NCBI GenBank assembly: GCA_023446735.1
Contig: JAEXPQ010000253.1
Coordinates: 1-10,550, forward strand
Reading direction: 5' to 3'
DNA from: Verrucomicrobiota bacterium
GTDB lineage: Bacteria; Verrucomicrobiota; Verrucomicrobiia; Opitutales; Opitutaceae
DNA length: 10,550 nucleotides
A program made the translations under genes and the position numbers. The notes beneath the pieces are model-generated. The model was not told where the DNA came from, ran no database searches, and worked only from the letters and a program-made list of their open reading frames with translations. Every line of letters starts with the position of its first letter. Position 1 is the first letter of the stretch. Below, one piece after another: positions 1 to 6,147 of the stretch.

Positions 1-1720
1 CGCCGCCCTCGATGTTGCGGGCCGAGCCGAAGAAGCGCTTCGGCTTCTGCAGCGCCGTGGTCTCGAGACCGCCGGTGCCGATCTTGCCGCTGTTGCCGGT
101 GAGGTTGTTGTAGGCGCGGGCCAGGCGCGTGATCGAGTCGAGCAGGATGACGATGTGCTCGCCCTGCTCGACCATGCGACGCGCGCGCTCGACGACCATC
201 TCCGCGCAGTGCACGTGGCTCTCGGGGGCCTCGTCGAACGTGGAGCTCACGACCTCGCCCTTGGTGTGGCGGCGGAAGTCGGTCACCTCCTCGGGACGTT
301 CGTCGACGAGCAGGATGATCAGCTTCACCTCGGGGAAATTGTCCGAGACGGAGTTGGCGATGTTCTGCATCAGCACCGTCTTGCCGGTGCGCGGCGGCGC
401 GACGATCAGACCGCGCTGGCCGAAGCCGATCGGGGTGACGATGTCGACCAGGCGCATCGAGATGTCCTTCGACTCGGCCCCAGGGACCTCGAGCAGGATG
501 CGTTTGAGCGGATAATACGGTTCGAGCTCCTCGAACGGCGTGACGGTCGCCAGCAACTCGGGCGCACGGCCCATCGCGGAGACGATCTTCACGGCGGCCG
601 GGCAACGCTCGTTCTCCTGGGGCGCCTGCACCTGCACCTCGAGCTGCACGCCGCGCTTGAGGCCGTACTTCTTCACGAGGCTCTCGGGCACGAACGTGTC
701 GTCGGGATAGAGCCGGTAGTTGTCGTGCGCGTGCACGATGAAGCCGTAGCCGCGGTCGGTGAGGTCGAGCCAGCCGCGGTCGATGATCGGGCGCTTCTGC
801 TCGGCGGCATGCTGGAGAATCCCCTTCAGGATCTGGAAACGGTTCGGCACGCCGTCGAAGGTCACGCCCTGCTGGCGGGCGAAGTTGCCGAGGTCGGCGA
901 GCGAGAGCGGCGCGAGCTCGTTGATGGCGATCGGATCGCCGCCGGCGCTGCCAATGTCGGCCGCAAGCGTGTCCAACGCGGCAAGATCGACAAAGCGCTC
1001 GGTTTGCGGCAGGTCGCCGGTGACCTGCACAAAGTTGGGCGGAGGCGGCTGCTGCGGGCCGCGCTCGCGTTCAAACCGGTTGCCACGCTCGTGCCGGCCA
1101 CCGCGCTCGCCGCGGCCGGGACGATCGCCACGATGGTGCGGCGCGCCGCCACCCTGCTCGAACTGGCCGCCGGGCGCCCCACCCTGCTCGGGCTGGCCTC
1201 CGGGGGCCGGCTGGCCACCCTGCGCCTGCTGGCGCAGCAGCTTGGCCTTCTTCTTCTCAAGCTTGAGCTGTTTCCAATAGTCGCGGCCGAAGCGTTTGCC
1301 TCCGGGCGGGAAACCGCCGCCACCCTGGCCTTGGCCGGGCTCCGGCATCTGCGGAGGCTGGCCGGCGGCGGGTTGTGCGGTGGCTTCCCCCAGCATGGCC
1401 GACTCGACTGGAGCGACCGGCTCGCCCGCGGGCGCGGAGAAACGCTCCGCGGCAGCAGGCGGTTCTTCGTCAGGCGAGAAGGACAACACCTCCTGGCGCG
1501 CCGGCGGGCGGGATTCCGGCTCCGGGGCCCGTTCCCGTGTCACCTCGGGCGCGGCAGCCCGCGGCACCTCGGGCTGCGGCTGCGACTCGGTCCCCGGCCC
1601 GGGGGCGGCGGCGGACTTGCCGCGCGAGAGCCGCGTGGTGCGCTTCTTCGGGGCCGGGCTCTCGGAATCGGGAGCGGACGAGCTGCTGTCGGAGTCTTTC
1701 GACGAACGAGGAGTTTCCAT
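1..1720 (-). CDS. rho: Transcription termination factor Rho, with long disordered N-terminal extension (3' end cut by window edge)
   Basis: Hexameric RNA-dependent ATPase that ends transcription by translocating along nascent RNA. My translation gives 573 codons from an ATG at 1718-1720, open to the edge. Residues 1-230 are low-complexity (P, Q, G, E, R). They include GGQP-type repeats (168-192), an RG-rich stretch (196-220) and a lysine-rich patch near 147-165 that may be helical. A Rho_N-like segment follows (about 267-308), then the cold-shock-type RNA-binding domain with YGFIV at 325-329. The ATPase core has Walker A VAPPRTGKT (440-448), the LLVDERPEEVTDF block (470-482), Walker B VILLD (524-528) and the Q-loop region GGLETTALQKPKRFFG (550-565). 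The R-loop and arginine finger lie beyond the edge; about 95 residues are missing compared with E. coli Rho (419 aa). No clear Shine-Dalgarno precedes the ATG. It lies 67 bp after coaE and may be co-transcribed. The family call is secure. Confidence 0.97.
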   Translation of the reverse strand, partial: METPRSSKDSDSSSSAPDSESPAPKKRTTRLSRGKSAAAPGPGTESQPQPEVPRAAAPEVTRERAPEPESRPPARQEVLSFSPDEEPPAAAERFSAPAGEPVAPVESAMLGEATAQPAAGQPPQMPEPGQGQGGGGFPPGGKRFGRDYWKQLKLEKKKAKLLRQQAQGGQPAPGGQPEQGGAPGGQFEQGGGAPHHRGDRPGRGERGGRHERGNRFERERGPQQPPPPNFVQVTGDLPQTERFVDLAALDTLAADIGSAGGDPIAINELAPLSLADLGNFARQQGVTFDGVPNRFQILKGILQHAAEQKRPIIDRGWLDLTDRGYGFIVHAHDNYRLYPDDTFVPESLVKKYGLKRGVQLEVQVQAPQENERCPAAVKIVSAMGRAPELLATVTPFEELEPYYPLKRILLEVPGAESKDISMRLVDIVTPIGFGQRGLIVAPPRTGKTVLMQNIANSVSDNFPEVKLIILLVDERPEEVTDFRRHTKGEVVSSTFDEAPESHVHCAEMVVERARRMVEQGEHIVILLDSITRLARAYNNLTGNSGKIGTGGLETTALQKPKRFFGSARNIEGG

Positions 1721-1787
1721 TGCGGAACGGGAAAAGGGACGGCGACGCGGTGCGCGCGGCCAAGGTGTGGTCAATCGGTGGTTTCGC

Positions 1788-2450
1788 TTAGTGCCAACGA
1801 CCGGCGAGCGATGCGACCTGTTCCCTGAGGAAATCGATGGACCCGTCGTTGAGCAGGACGAAGTCGGCGGCGGCGATTTTCCGGGGGAGCGGAAGCTGCT
1901 TGGCGATCCGTGCGGCGGCGAGGTCGGGAGGGACTCCGCGCGCCTGCAGCCGTGACAGTTGCAGGGCGGACGATGTGGCGACGCAGACGGTGGAATCAAA
2001 CCAATTCTCCAACCCCTTCTCGAACAACAACGGGACCTCCACCACCCACCGAGCCGCAAGGTCGCCGGCCAAGGCCTGTCGCCACGACTCGCGCACCAAC
2101 GGATGCAGCAACGCCTCCAGCCACCGCCGGTCGCCGTCGTCGCCGAACACCCGAGCCGCCACCGCCGCACGGTCCAGCCGTCCCTCGGCACCGACCACCT
2201 GCGGGCCGAGCCGCGCTGCGATCGCCGCCACGACGTCGGCGCGGGGGAGCAGCTCGTCGCGCACGATCCGGTCGCAATCAACGGTGCGAAAGCCGAGCTC
2301 CGCGAAGAGCCGGGTCGCCGTGGATTTGCCGCAGCCCATGCCGCCGCTCAGACCAAGCGCCAGCCGCGGCCGCGGCCAGTCGGCCGGCGGCGTCTCGCGG
2401 GTCGCCGACGAATCGCGGTCAACGCCGGTGGTGGAATCGAGATGGCCCAT
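1788..2450 (-). CDS. coaE: Dephospho-CoA kinase
   Basis: Phosphorylates the ribose 3'-hydroxyl of dephospho-CoA with ATP, the last step of coenzyme A synthesis, in the cytoplasm. From the ATG at 2448-2450 it is 220 aa (family about 200). Visible features are the P-loop GGMGCGKST (36-44), the VDCDRIVRDEL segment (57-67) that follows it in CoaE, LHPLV (115-119) near the substrate site, VVEVPLLFEKGLE (136-148) and a C-terminal NDGS (201-204). The P-loop usually lies about 10 residues from the N-terminus; here about 35 precede it, so the true start could be later, but no ATG, GTG or TTG fits better. An in-frame GTG at 2460-2462 is an alternative. The frame stays open upstream to 2612, but that part would translate a tandem DNA repeat into Arg-Ser repeats and is not accepted. 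It lies between comM and rho on the same strand. Confidence 0.95.
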   Translation of the reverse strand: MGHLDSTTGVDRDSSATRETPPADWPRPRLALGLSGGMGCGKSTATRLFAELGFRTVDCDRIVRDELLPRADVVAAIAARLGPQVVGAEGRLDRAAVAARVFGDDGDRRWLEALLHPLVRESWRQALAGDLAARWVVEVPLLFEKGLENWFDSTVCVATSSALQLSRLQARGVPPDLAAARIAKQLPLPRKIAAADFVLLNDGSIDFLREQVASLAGRWH

Positions 2451-2488
2451 GCGGCCGCCCACGATGGAGCCCCCTGGAGCCCCCGCAA

Positions 2489-2523
2489 CCCCCTTCCTCC
2501 TCCCCCCTTCCTCCTCCCCCCTC
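2489..2523. repeat. 35-base pure polypyrimidine tract (polypurine on the coaE sense strand)
   Basis: Every base on the plus strand is C or T, made of two near-identical units of the form CCCTTCCTCCTC joined by C-runs. On the minus strand, the sense strand for coaE, this is a run of G-blocks separated by single or paired A residues, about 40 bases upstream of the coaE ATG. Tracts of this type can form triplex or G-rich structures. It also contains several AGGAGG-like stretches, too far from the ATG to act as its ribosome binding site. Confidence 0.8.
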
Positions 2524-2662
2524 GTACTCCTACTCGTTCTCCTACTCGTTCTCCTACTCGTTCTCCTACTCCTGCTCCTACTCCTACTCCATCCCCGCCC
2601 TCCGCCATCCACTCAGGGCACACGCGCGAGTGTTCAAGAACCGGAACGAGTACGAGTACGAG
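2521..2662. repeat. Long-range inverted repeat in the comM-coaE spacer
   Basis: CTCGTACTCCTACTCGTTC at 2521-2539 is the reverse complement, with one mismatch in 19, of GAACGAGTACGAGTACGAG at 2644-2662. The arms are 104 bp apart. Because the left arm is part of the tandem array, the right arm can also pair partly with other copies, so several alternative stem-loops are possible in RNA or single-stranded DNA. The element lies 34 bp past the comM stop codon and ahead of coaE, where it could affect the 3' end of comM mRNA or the coaE leader. That role is inferred only. Confidence 0.7.
2531..2590. repeat. 12-bp tandem repeat, five copies
   Basis: Three perfect copies of TACTCGTTCTCC (2531-2542, 2543-2554, 2555-2566) are followed by two variants, TACTCCTGCTCC and TACTCCTACTCC (2567-2590). 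A partial copy precedes them (2519-2530). The unit is made of two related hexamers, so the array looks like hexamer expansion followed by duplication. It lies between comM and coaE, adjoining the polypyrimidine tract. Read on the minus strand it would encode Arg-Ser/Thr repeats, but no gene call there is justified. Confidence 0.9.
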
Positions 2663-2695
2663 AACGATTCGGAACCCCGCGCCGCCCCCCTTGAT

Positions 2696-4228
2696 TCACA
2701 CGAGCTGCGCGCGGTCCAGCGTGCGATACTGGATCGCCTCGAGCAGGTGCGGGGCCTCGATCTGCTCCGCCCCGGCCAGATCCGCGATGGTGCGCGAGAC
2801 CTTGAGGATACGGTCGTACGCCCGGGCGGAAAGCGAGAGCTGGTGCATCGCCTGCTCGAGCAGGTCCCCCAGCATCGTGTTGTGCGCGCAGTGCCGACGG
2901 ATCTGCGCCTGGGTCATCCGCGCATTGCTCGGGGTGCGCGTCCCAGCGAAACGCCGCTGCTGGACGCCGCGCGCCGTCTGCACCCGACGACGGATGTCTC
3001 CGGAGGACTCGCCCAGGCGGTCCGTCCGCAACTCGGCCACGGAGAGCGAGGGCGCCTCGACATGGAGGTCGATGCGGTCGAGCAACGGGCCGCTCACCCG
3101 CGCCCGGTAACGTTGCACCTGCGTGGGCGAGCACCGGCATTCGCGCTTCGGGTCTCCAAGATAGCCGCACGGACAGGGGTTCATCGCCGCCACGAGCATG
3201 AAGTTCGCCGGCAGCGTGACCTTGCCCGCGCTGCGCGAAATCGAGACCTGGTGGTCCTCCAGCGGTTGCCGCAGCACCTCGAGCGCGGAGCGTTTGAACT
3301 CCGGCAGTTCGTCGAGGAATAGCACGCCATGGTGCGCGAGGGAGATCTCGCCCGGACCGGGGATGGTGCCGCCGCCGATCAGGCCCACGTCCGAAATCGT
3401 GTGGTGCGGCGCGCGGAACGGCCGCGCGAACGAACGCATCTCGCCGTGCAACGTGTGCCCCGCGGCGCTGTGGATCGAGAGCATCTCGAGAAATTCGTCG
3501 AGCTGCGGCTCCGGCATGATCGTGGGGATGCGTTTCGCGATCATCGACTTGCCCGAGCCCGGCGGCCCCACGAGCAGCAGGTTGTGGTTGCCCGCCACCG
3601 CGATCTCGACCGCGCGGCGCACCGCAGCCTGGCCCTTGATCTCGGCGAAATCGGGCGCGCCCTCCGGGACCGCCACCGGCGCGGGCGGCGCCGCCGGCAG
3701 CGGCTTGAGGTCGAGGTCCCCGGCGAGGAAGCGCACCGCCTGGTCGAGTGTCTGAATCCGGTAAACGGGCACACCCTCCACCAACGCCGCCTCCTCCGCC
3801 GACACCGCCGGCAGCAGCAGGCCGCGCTTGCCCTGGCGCCGCGCGAGCAGCCCCATGGCGAGCGCGCCGCGCACCGGGCGCGTGGCGCCCGAGAGACCGA
3901 GCTCGCCGGCGATCAGGTAGTCGCCGAGCCGCTCCTCGGGCAGTTGGCCGGTGGCGACGAGCATCCCGAGCGCGATCGGCAGATCGTAGCACGGTCCCTC
4001 CTTGCGGATGTCGCCGGGCGCGAGGTTGATCGTGGTGCGCGACCGCGGCGGGCGCAGGCCGCTGTTGGCCAGCGCCGAGAAGACCCGGTCGTTGGACTCC
4101 TTCACGGCGGCGTCGGGCAGTCCGACGAGGATGAGGCGGAGGTCGCCGGATTCCCCGGTGTTGACCTCGACCTGCACGGGGACGGCTTCGATGCCCTGAA
4201 GGGCGGCGGAGAATACGGTGGCGAACAT
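2696..4228 (-). CDS. comM: ComM/YifB-family AAA+ ATPase (Mg-chelatase-like)
   Basis: Cytoplasmic AAA+ ATPase. Characterised ComM proteins are hexameric helicases that promote branch migration when transformed DNA is integrated; the role in this organism is inferred. From the ATG at 4226-4228 it is 510 aa (E. coli YifB/ComM about 506), starting MFATVFSAALQGIEA as the family does. Residues 1-170 form the ChlI/Lon-protease-like domain (LVGLPDAAVKES, 34-45; YDLPIALGML, 81-90). The AAA+ core carries Walker A GPPGSGKS (221-228), RPFRAPHHTISD (269-280), Walker B GVLFLDELPEFKR (301-313), a paired-cysteine cluster (C352, C354, C364, C366) that may bind metal, and SGPLLDRIDL (379-388) with R385. The C-terminal Mg-chelatase domain covers about 410-510. 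The frame is open upstream to 4396, but that stretch lacks family features. A 6-bp-stem hairpin lies one base before the ATG. No other competence gene is in view. Confidence 0.95.
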   Translation of the reverse strand: MFATVFSAALQGIEAVPVQVEVNTGESGDLRLILVGLPDAAVKESNDRVFSALANSGLRPPRSRTTINLAPGDIRKEGPCYDLPIALGMLVATGQLPEERLGDYLIAGELGLSGATRPVRGALAMGLLARRQGKRGLLLPAVSAEEAALVEGVPVYRIQTLDQAVRFLAGDLDLKPLPAAPPAPVAVPEGAPDFAEIKGQAAVRRAVEIAVAGNHNLLLVGPPGSGKSMIAKRIPTIMPEPQLDEFLEMLSIHSAAGHTLHGEMRSFARPFRAPHHTISDVGLIGGGTIPGPGEISLAHHGVLFLDELPEFKRSALEVLRQPLEDHQVSISRSAGKVTLPANFMLVAAMNPCPCGYLGDPKRECRCSPTQVQRYRARVSGPLLDRIDLHVEAPSLSVAELRTDRLGESSGDIRRRVQTARGVQQRRFAGTRTPSNARMTQAQIRRHCAHNTMLGDLLEQAMHQLSLSARAYDRILKVSRTIADLAGAEQIEAPHLLEAIQYRTLDRAQLV

Positions 4229-4229
4229 A

Positions 4230-4246
4230 CGGCGAGAAGATCGCCG
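4230..4246 (-). promoter_or_regulatory. Small hairpin abutting the comM start codon
   Basis: CGGCGA (4230-4235) pairs perfectly with TCGCCG (4241-4246) around a 5-base loop. In the comM mRNA this 6-bp GC-rich stem would end one base before the AUG, where a ribosome binding site should be; no Shine-Dalgarno is visible there. It could hinder initiation or lie outside a leaderless or short-leader mRNA. It may also be chance in such GC-rich DNA. Confidence 0.35.
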
Positions 4247-4307
4247 GGGGGCTGGCGAGTAGTGACATGGCGGAGCCGCCGGTCGCCGGCAAGCCGGGAA
4301 GCGAGCC

Positions 4308-4523
4308 GTGCCGACCTTTCCGTCGCTGTACGTCGCCAACGCCCGTCGCCGCACCGCCATCGTGTCCGCGGTGCAGCGACTCGCCTTCCAGCGCACCCCG
4401 GAATGGGGCAGCCTTTTCGCTGGAGGTGACTACCGCTTCACGGTGCACGCTGCCGCCATGCACACCGGTATCCGCCTGCACCTCGATCTCCGCCGATCCC
4501 CCGCCGGCACGTCCCGCCCATGA
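4308..4523 (+). CDS. Possible small protein of 71 aa ahead of the export operon (doubtful)
   Basis: The frame runs from GTG at 4308 to a TGA that overlaps the adaptor's ATG as ATGA, the same junction type as the other three in this operon. A weak GGGAAG lies 8 bases before the GTG. The product would be basic, with no signal peptide, clear membrane segment or family I recognise. The third codon positions are less uniformly C/G than in neighbouring genes. Long open frames occur by chance in such GC-rich DNA, and any ATGA start gives an apparent overlap if the preceding frame is open. It occupies most of the 291-bp spacer between the divergent comM and adaptor genes. If it is not a gene, this region is their promoter zone; I could not pick out a convincing -35/-10 pair for either. 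Confidence 0.22.
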   Translation: MPTFPSLYVANARRRTAIVSAVQRLAFQRTPEWGSLFAGGDYRFTVHAAAMHTGIRLHLDLRRSPAGTSRP

Positions 4524-5446
4524 GGATGCACCTTTCAGTCTTCGTGCTCGGACCGTTCCTCTTCGGCACGCTCTTCTGCTTGCGGGCCGCCCCGGCCGAA
4601 GCGCCGGCGGAGCGTGCCGCTGCGGCTCCGGTCGCGCAACGCGCCACCGCCGACCAGTCGCGGCTCGTCAAAGCCTCCGGCGTGATCAAGCCGCAGGTCG
4701 GCGCCGAGGTCCGGGTCGGCTCGCAACTCTCCGGCGTGGTGCGCCACCTCCATGTCCAGGTCGGCGACGCCGTGGCGGCCGGCCAACGGCTCGCCGACCT
4801 CGACGACCGCGAGTTGCGCGCCCTGCACGCCAAGGCCGTGGCCGACCACCGGCTCGCCCTCGCCGAGCTGCACTACGCCGCCGCCAACCTGGAACGCCAG
4901 CGCGCCATCGCCGCCGCCCGGGCGATCTCCGCCGGAGACCTCGACATGGCCGAGCGGGCACACGCCGTCGCTGAGCAACAGGTCGCAGCGGCACAGACGT
5001 CCGTCGACTACGCCCAGATCCAACTCGACCGCGCCATCATCACCGCCCCGATCGGCGGCGTCGTCGCCTCCGTCGCCACGCAGGAAGGCGAGACGGTCTC
5101 CGCCAGTTTCTCCGCCCCGACGTTCGTGACCCTGATCGATCTGCGCCGCCTCGAGGTCTGGGCCTATGTCGACGAAACCGACATCGGCCGGATCGAGCCG
5201 GGCCAACGCGCGACCTTCACGGTCGACACCTACGGGGCGGAAGAATTCTCCGGCGTCGTCACCGCCATCTACCCGAAGGCGGAGATTCGCGACAACGTCG
5301 TCAACTACATCGTCGTGCTGCGCTTCGAGCCACGCGCGGGCCGAACCCTCCGACCCGAGATGACCGCCATCGTCCGCATCGCTCCGTCGCCGTCTCTCGG
5401 CGACATCCCCGCCGCACTCCCCGATCGCCGCTCCGTTTCACCATGA
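4520..5446 (+). CDS. Periplasmic adaptor (membrane fusion) protein, MacA/HlyD type
   Basis: Would link the inner-membrane ABC transporter encoded downstream to an outer-membrane channel for export. It is 308 aa. Residues 4-24 form a hydrophobic signal or anchor segment; the Cys at 20 is in LFC and lacks a good lipobox. The lipoyl-like half-motifs are at about 62-98 (QLSGVVRHLHVQVGDAV) and 171-193 (RAIITAPIGGVVASVATQEG). Between them is a short Ala/Glu-rich helical hairpin (99-170). A beta-barrel domain follows (about 200-290; LEVWAYVDETDIGRIEPGQR), ending in LRPEMTAIVRI (277-287). E. coli MacA is 371 aa; this protein stops about 20 residues after the LRPxMTA motif, so much of the C-terminal membrane-proximal domain is absent. 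The next gene starts normally in an ATGA overlap, so this looks like a natural short form rather than a frameshift. Substrate unknown. Confidence 0.9.
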   Translation: MRMHLSVFVLGPFLFGTLFCLRAAPAEAPAERAAAAPVAQRATADQSRLVKASGVIKPQVGAEVRVGSQLSGVVRHLHVQVGDAVAAGQRLADLDDRELRALHAKAVADHRLALAELHYAAANLERQRAIAAARAISAGDLDMAERAHAVAEQQVAAAQTSVDYAQIQLDRAIITAPIGGVVASVATQEGETVSASFSAPTFVTLIDLRRLEVWAYVDETDIGRIEPGQRATFTVDTYGAEEFSGVVTAIYPKAEIRDNVVNYIVVLRFEPRAGRTLRPEMTAIVRIAPSPSLGDIPAALPDRRSVSP

Positions 5447-6147
5447 TCGAACTCGAAGACATCGAAAAACACTACACCCGCCCCGGCGCCGCGCCGGTGC
5501 ACGCCCTCGCCGGCGTGTCGCTGCGCATCGCCAGCGGCGAATTCGTCGCCATCGTCGGCACCTCCGGCTCCGGCAAATCGACGCTGATGAACATCATCGG
5601 CACCCTCGACCAGCCCACCACCGGCCGCTACCGCTTCGAGCGGACCGACGTCGCCCAACTCGACGCCGCCGGCCAGGCGCGTTTCCGCAACCGGCATCTC
5701 GGCTTCGTCTTCCAGGCGTTCCACCTGCTGCCGCGGGCGAGCGCGCTGGAGAACGTCGAGCTGCCCCTGCTCTACTCAAGCAACGAACCGCCCACCGGCG
5801 CCGGCCGCCGGGCCCTGGAGGCCGTCGGCCTGGCCGACCGCCTGCACCACAAACCGACCGAGCTCTCCGGCGGACAACAACAGCGCGTCGCCATCGCCCG
5901 AGCACTGGTGAACGAACCCACGCTCCTCCTCGCCGACGAGCCCACGGGCAACCTCGACCCGCAGTCCACCGACGGCATCCTTGACCTGTTCGAGGCCCTC
6001 AACCGCAACGGCCGGACCATCGTCCTCGTCACCCACGACCAACGCGTGGCCGCCCGTGCCCGGCGCGTCATCCGCATCGCCGCCGGCCGCGTCGCCTCCG
6101 ACGAGGTCCGCGACCTCGCACGTACCGCCCAGGAGGAGACCCGATGA
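5443..6147 (+). CDS. ABC transporter ATP-binding protein, MacB/LolD type
   Basis: Hydrolyses ATP on the cytoplasmic side to drive the two permeases encoded next. It is 234 aa, normal for a stand-alone domain of this family. Motifs: Walker A GTSGSGKS (39-46), Q-loop Q91 within GFVFQAFHLLPR, signature LSGGQQQR (141-148), Walker B LLLADE (161-166), D-loop GNLDP (169-173) and H-loop His198 in VTHD. FRNRHLGFVFQAFHLLPR (81-98) and ENVELPLLY (103-111) are characteristic of the MacB/LolD/FtsE type. The start overlaps the adaptor stop as ATGA, and its own stop overlaps the next start the same way. Its last codons contain the AGGAGG ribosome binding site for the first permease. Substrate cannot be told from the sequence. 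Confidence 0.96.
   Translation: MIELEDIEKHYTRPGAAPVHALAGVSLRIASGEFVAIVGTSGSGKSTLMNIIGTLDQPTTGRYRFERTDVAQLDAAGQARFRNRHLGFVFQAFHLLPRASALENVELPLLYSSNEPPTGAGRRALEAVGLADRLHHKPTELSGGQQQRVAIARALVNEPTLLLADEPTGNLDPQSTDGILDLFEALNRNGRTIVLVTHDQRVAARARRVIRIAAGRVASDEVRDLARTAQEETR
6131..6136 (+). promoter_or_regulatory. Strong Shine-Dalgarno AGGAGG for the first permease
   Basis: AGGAGG lies 7 bases before the ATG at 6144, inside the last codons of the ATPase gene. It fixes the permease start. It is the only textbook ribosome binding site I found in the operon; the other ATGA starts lack one and probably rely on coupling. Confidence 0.8.

Noticed and set aside
155..1828. 557-codon open frame on the plus strand
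   Set aside because: It is antisense to rho, whose translation has clear Rho motifs; the product is low-complexity with no family features.
2531..2590. CRISPR-like array
   Set aside because: The 12-bp units are directly adjacent with no spacers, and no cas gene is nearby.
2451..2612. Upstream extension of coaE encoding Arg-Ser/Thr repeats
   Set aside because: It is translated from the tandem DNA repeat and G-rich tract; CoaE proteins do not have it, and an ATG at 2450 is nearer the P-loop.
4229..4396. 56-residue N-terminal extension of ComM
   Set aside because: ComM proteins begin at the MFATVFSAAL-type sequence; the extension has no family similarity.
2634..4481. 615-codon minus-strand frame over comM
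   Set aside because: Out of frame with comM, which shows all family motifs; the product is Arg/Ala/Gly-rich, typical of a GC-driven shadow.
4556..4590. Lipoprotein signal in the adaptor (Cys at residue 20)
   Set aside because: The residues before the Cys (TLF) do not fit a lipobox; an ordinary signal or anchor segment is more likely.
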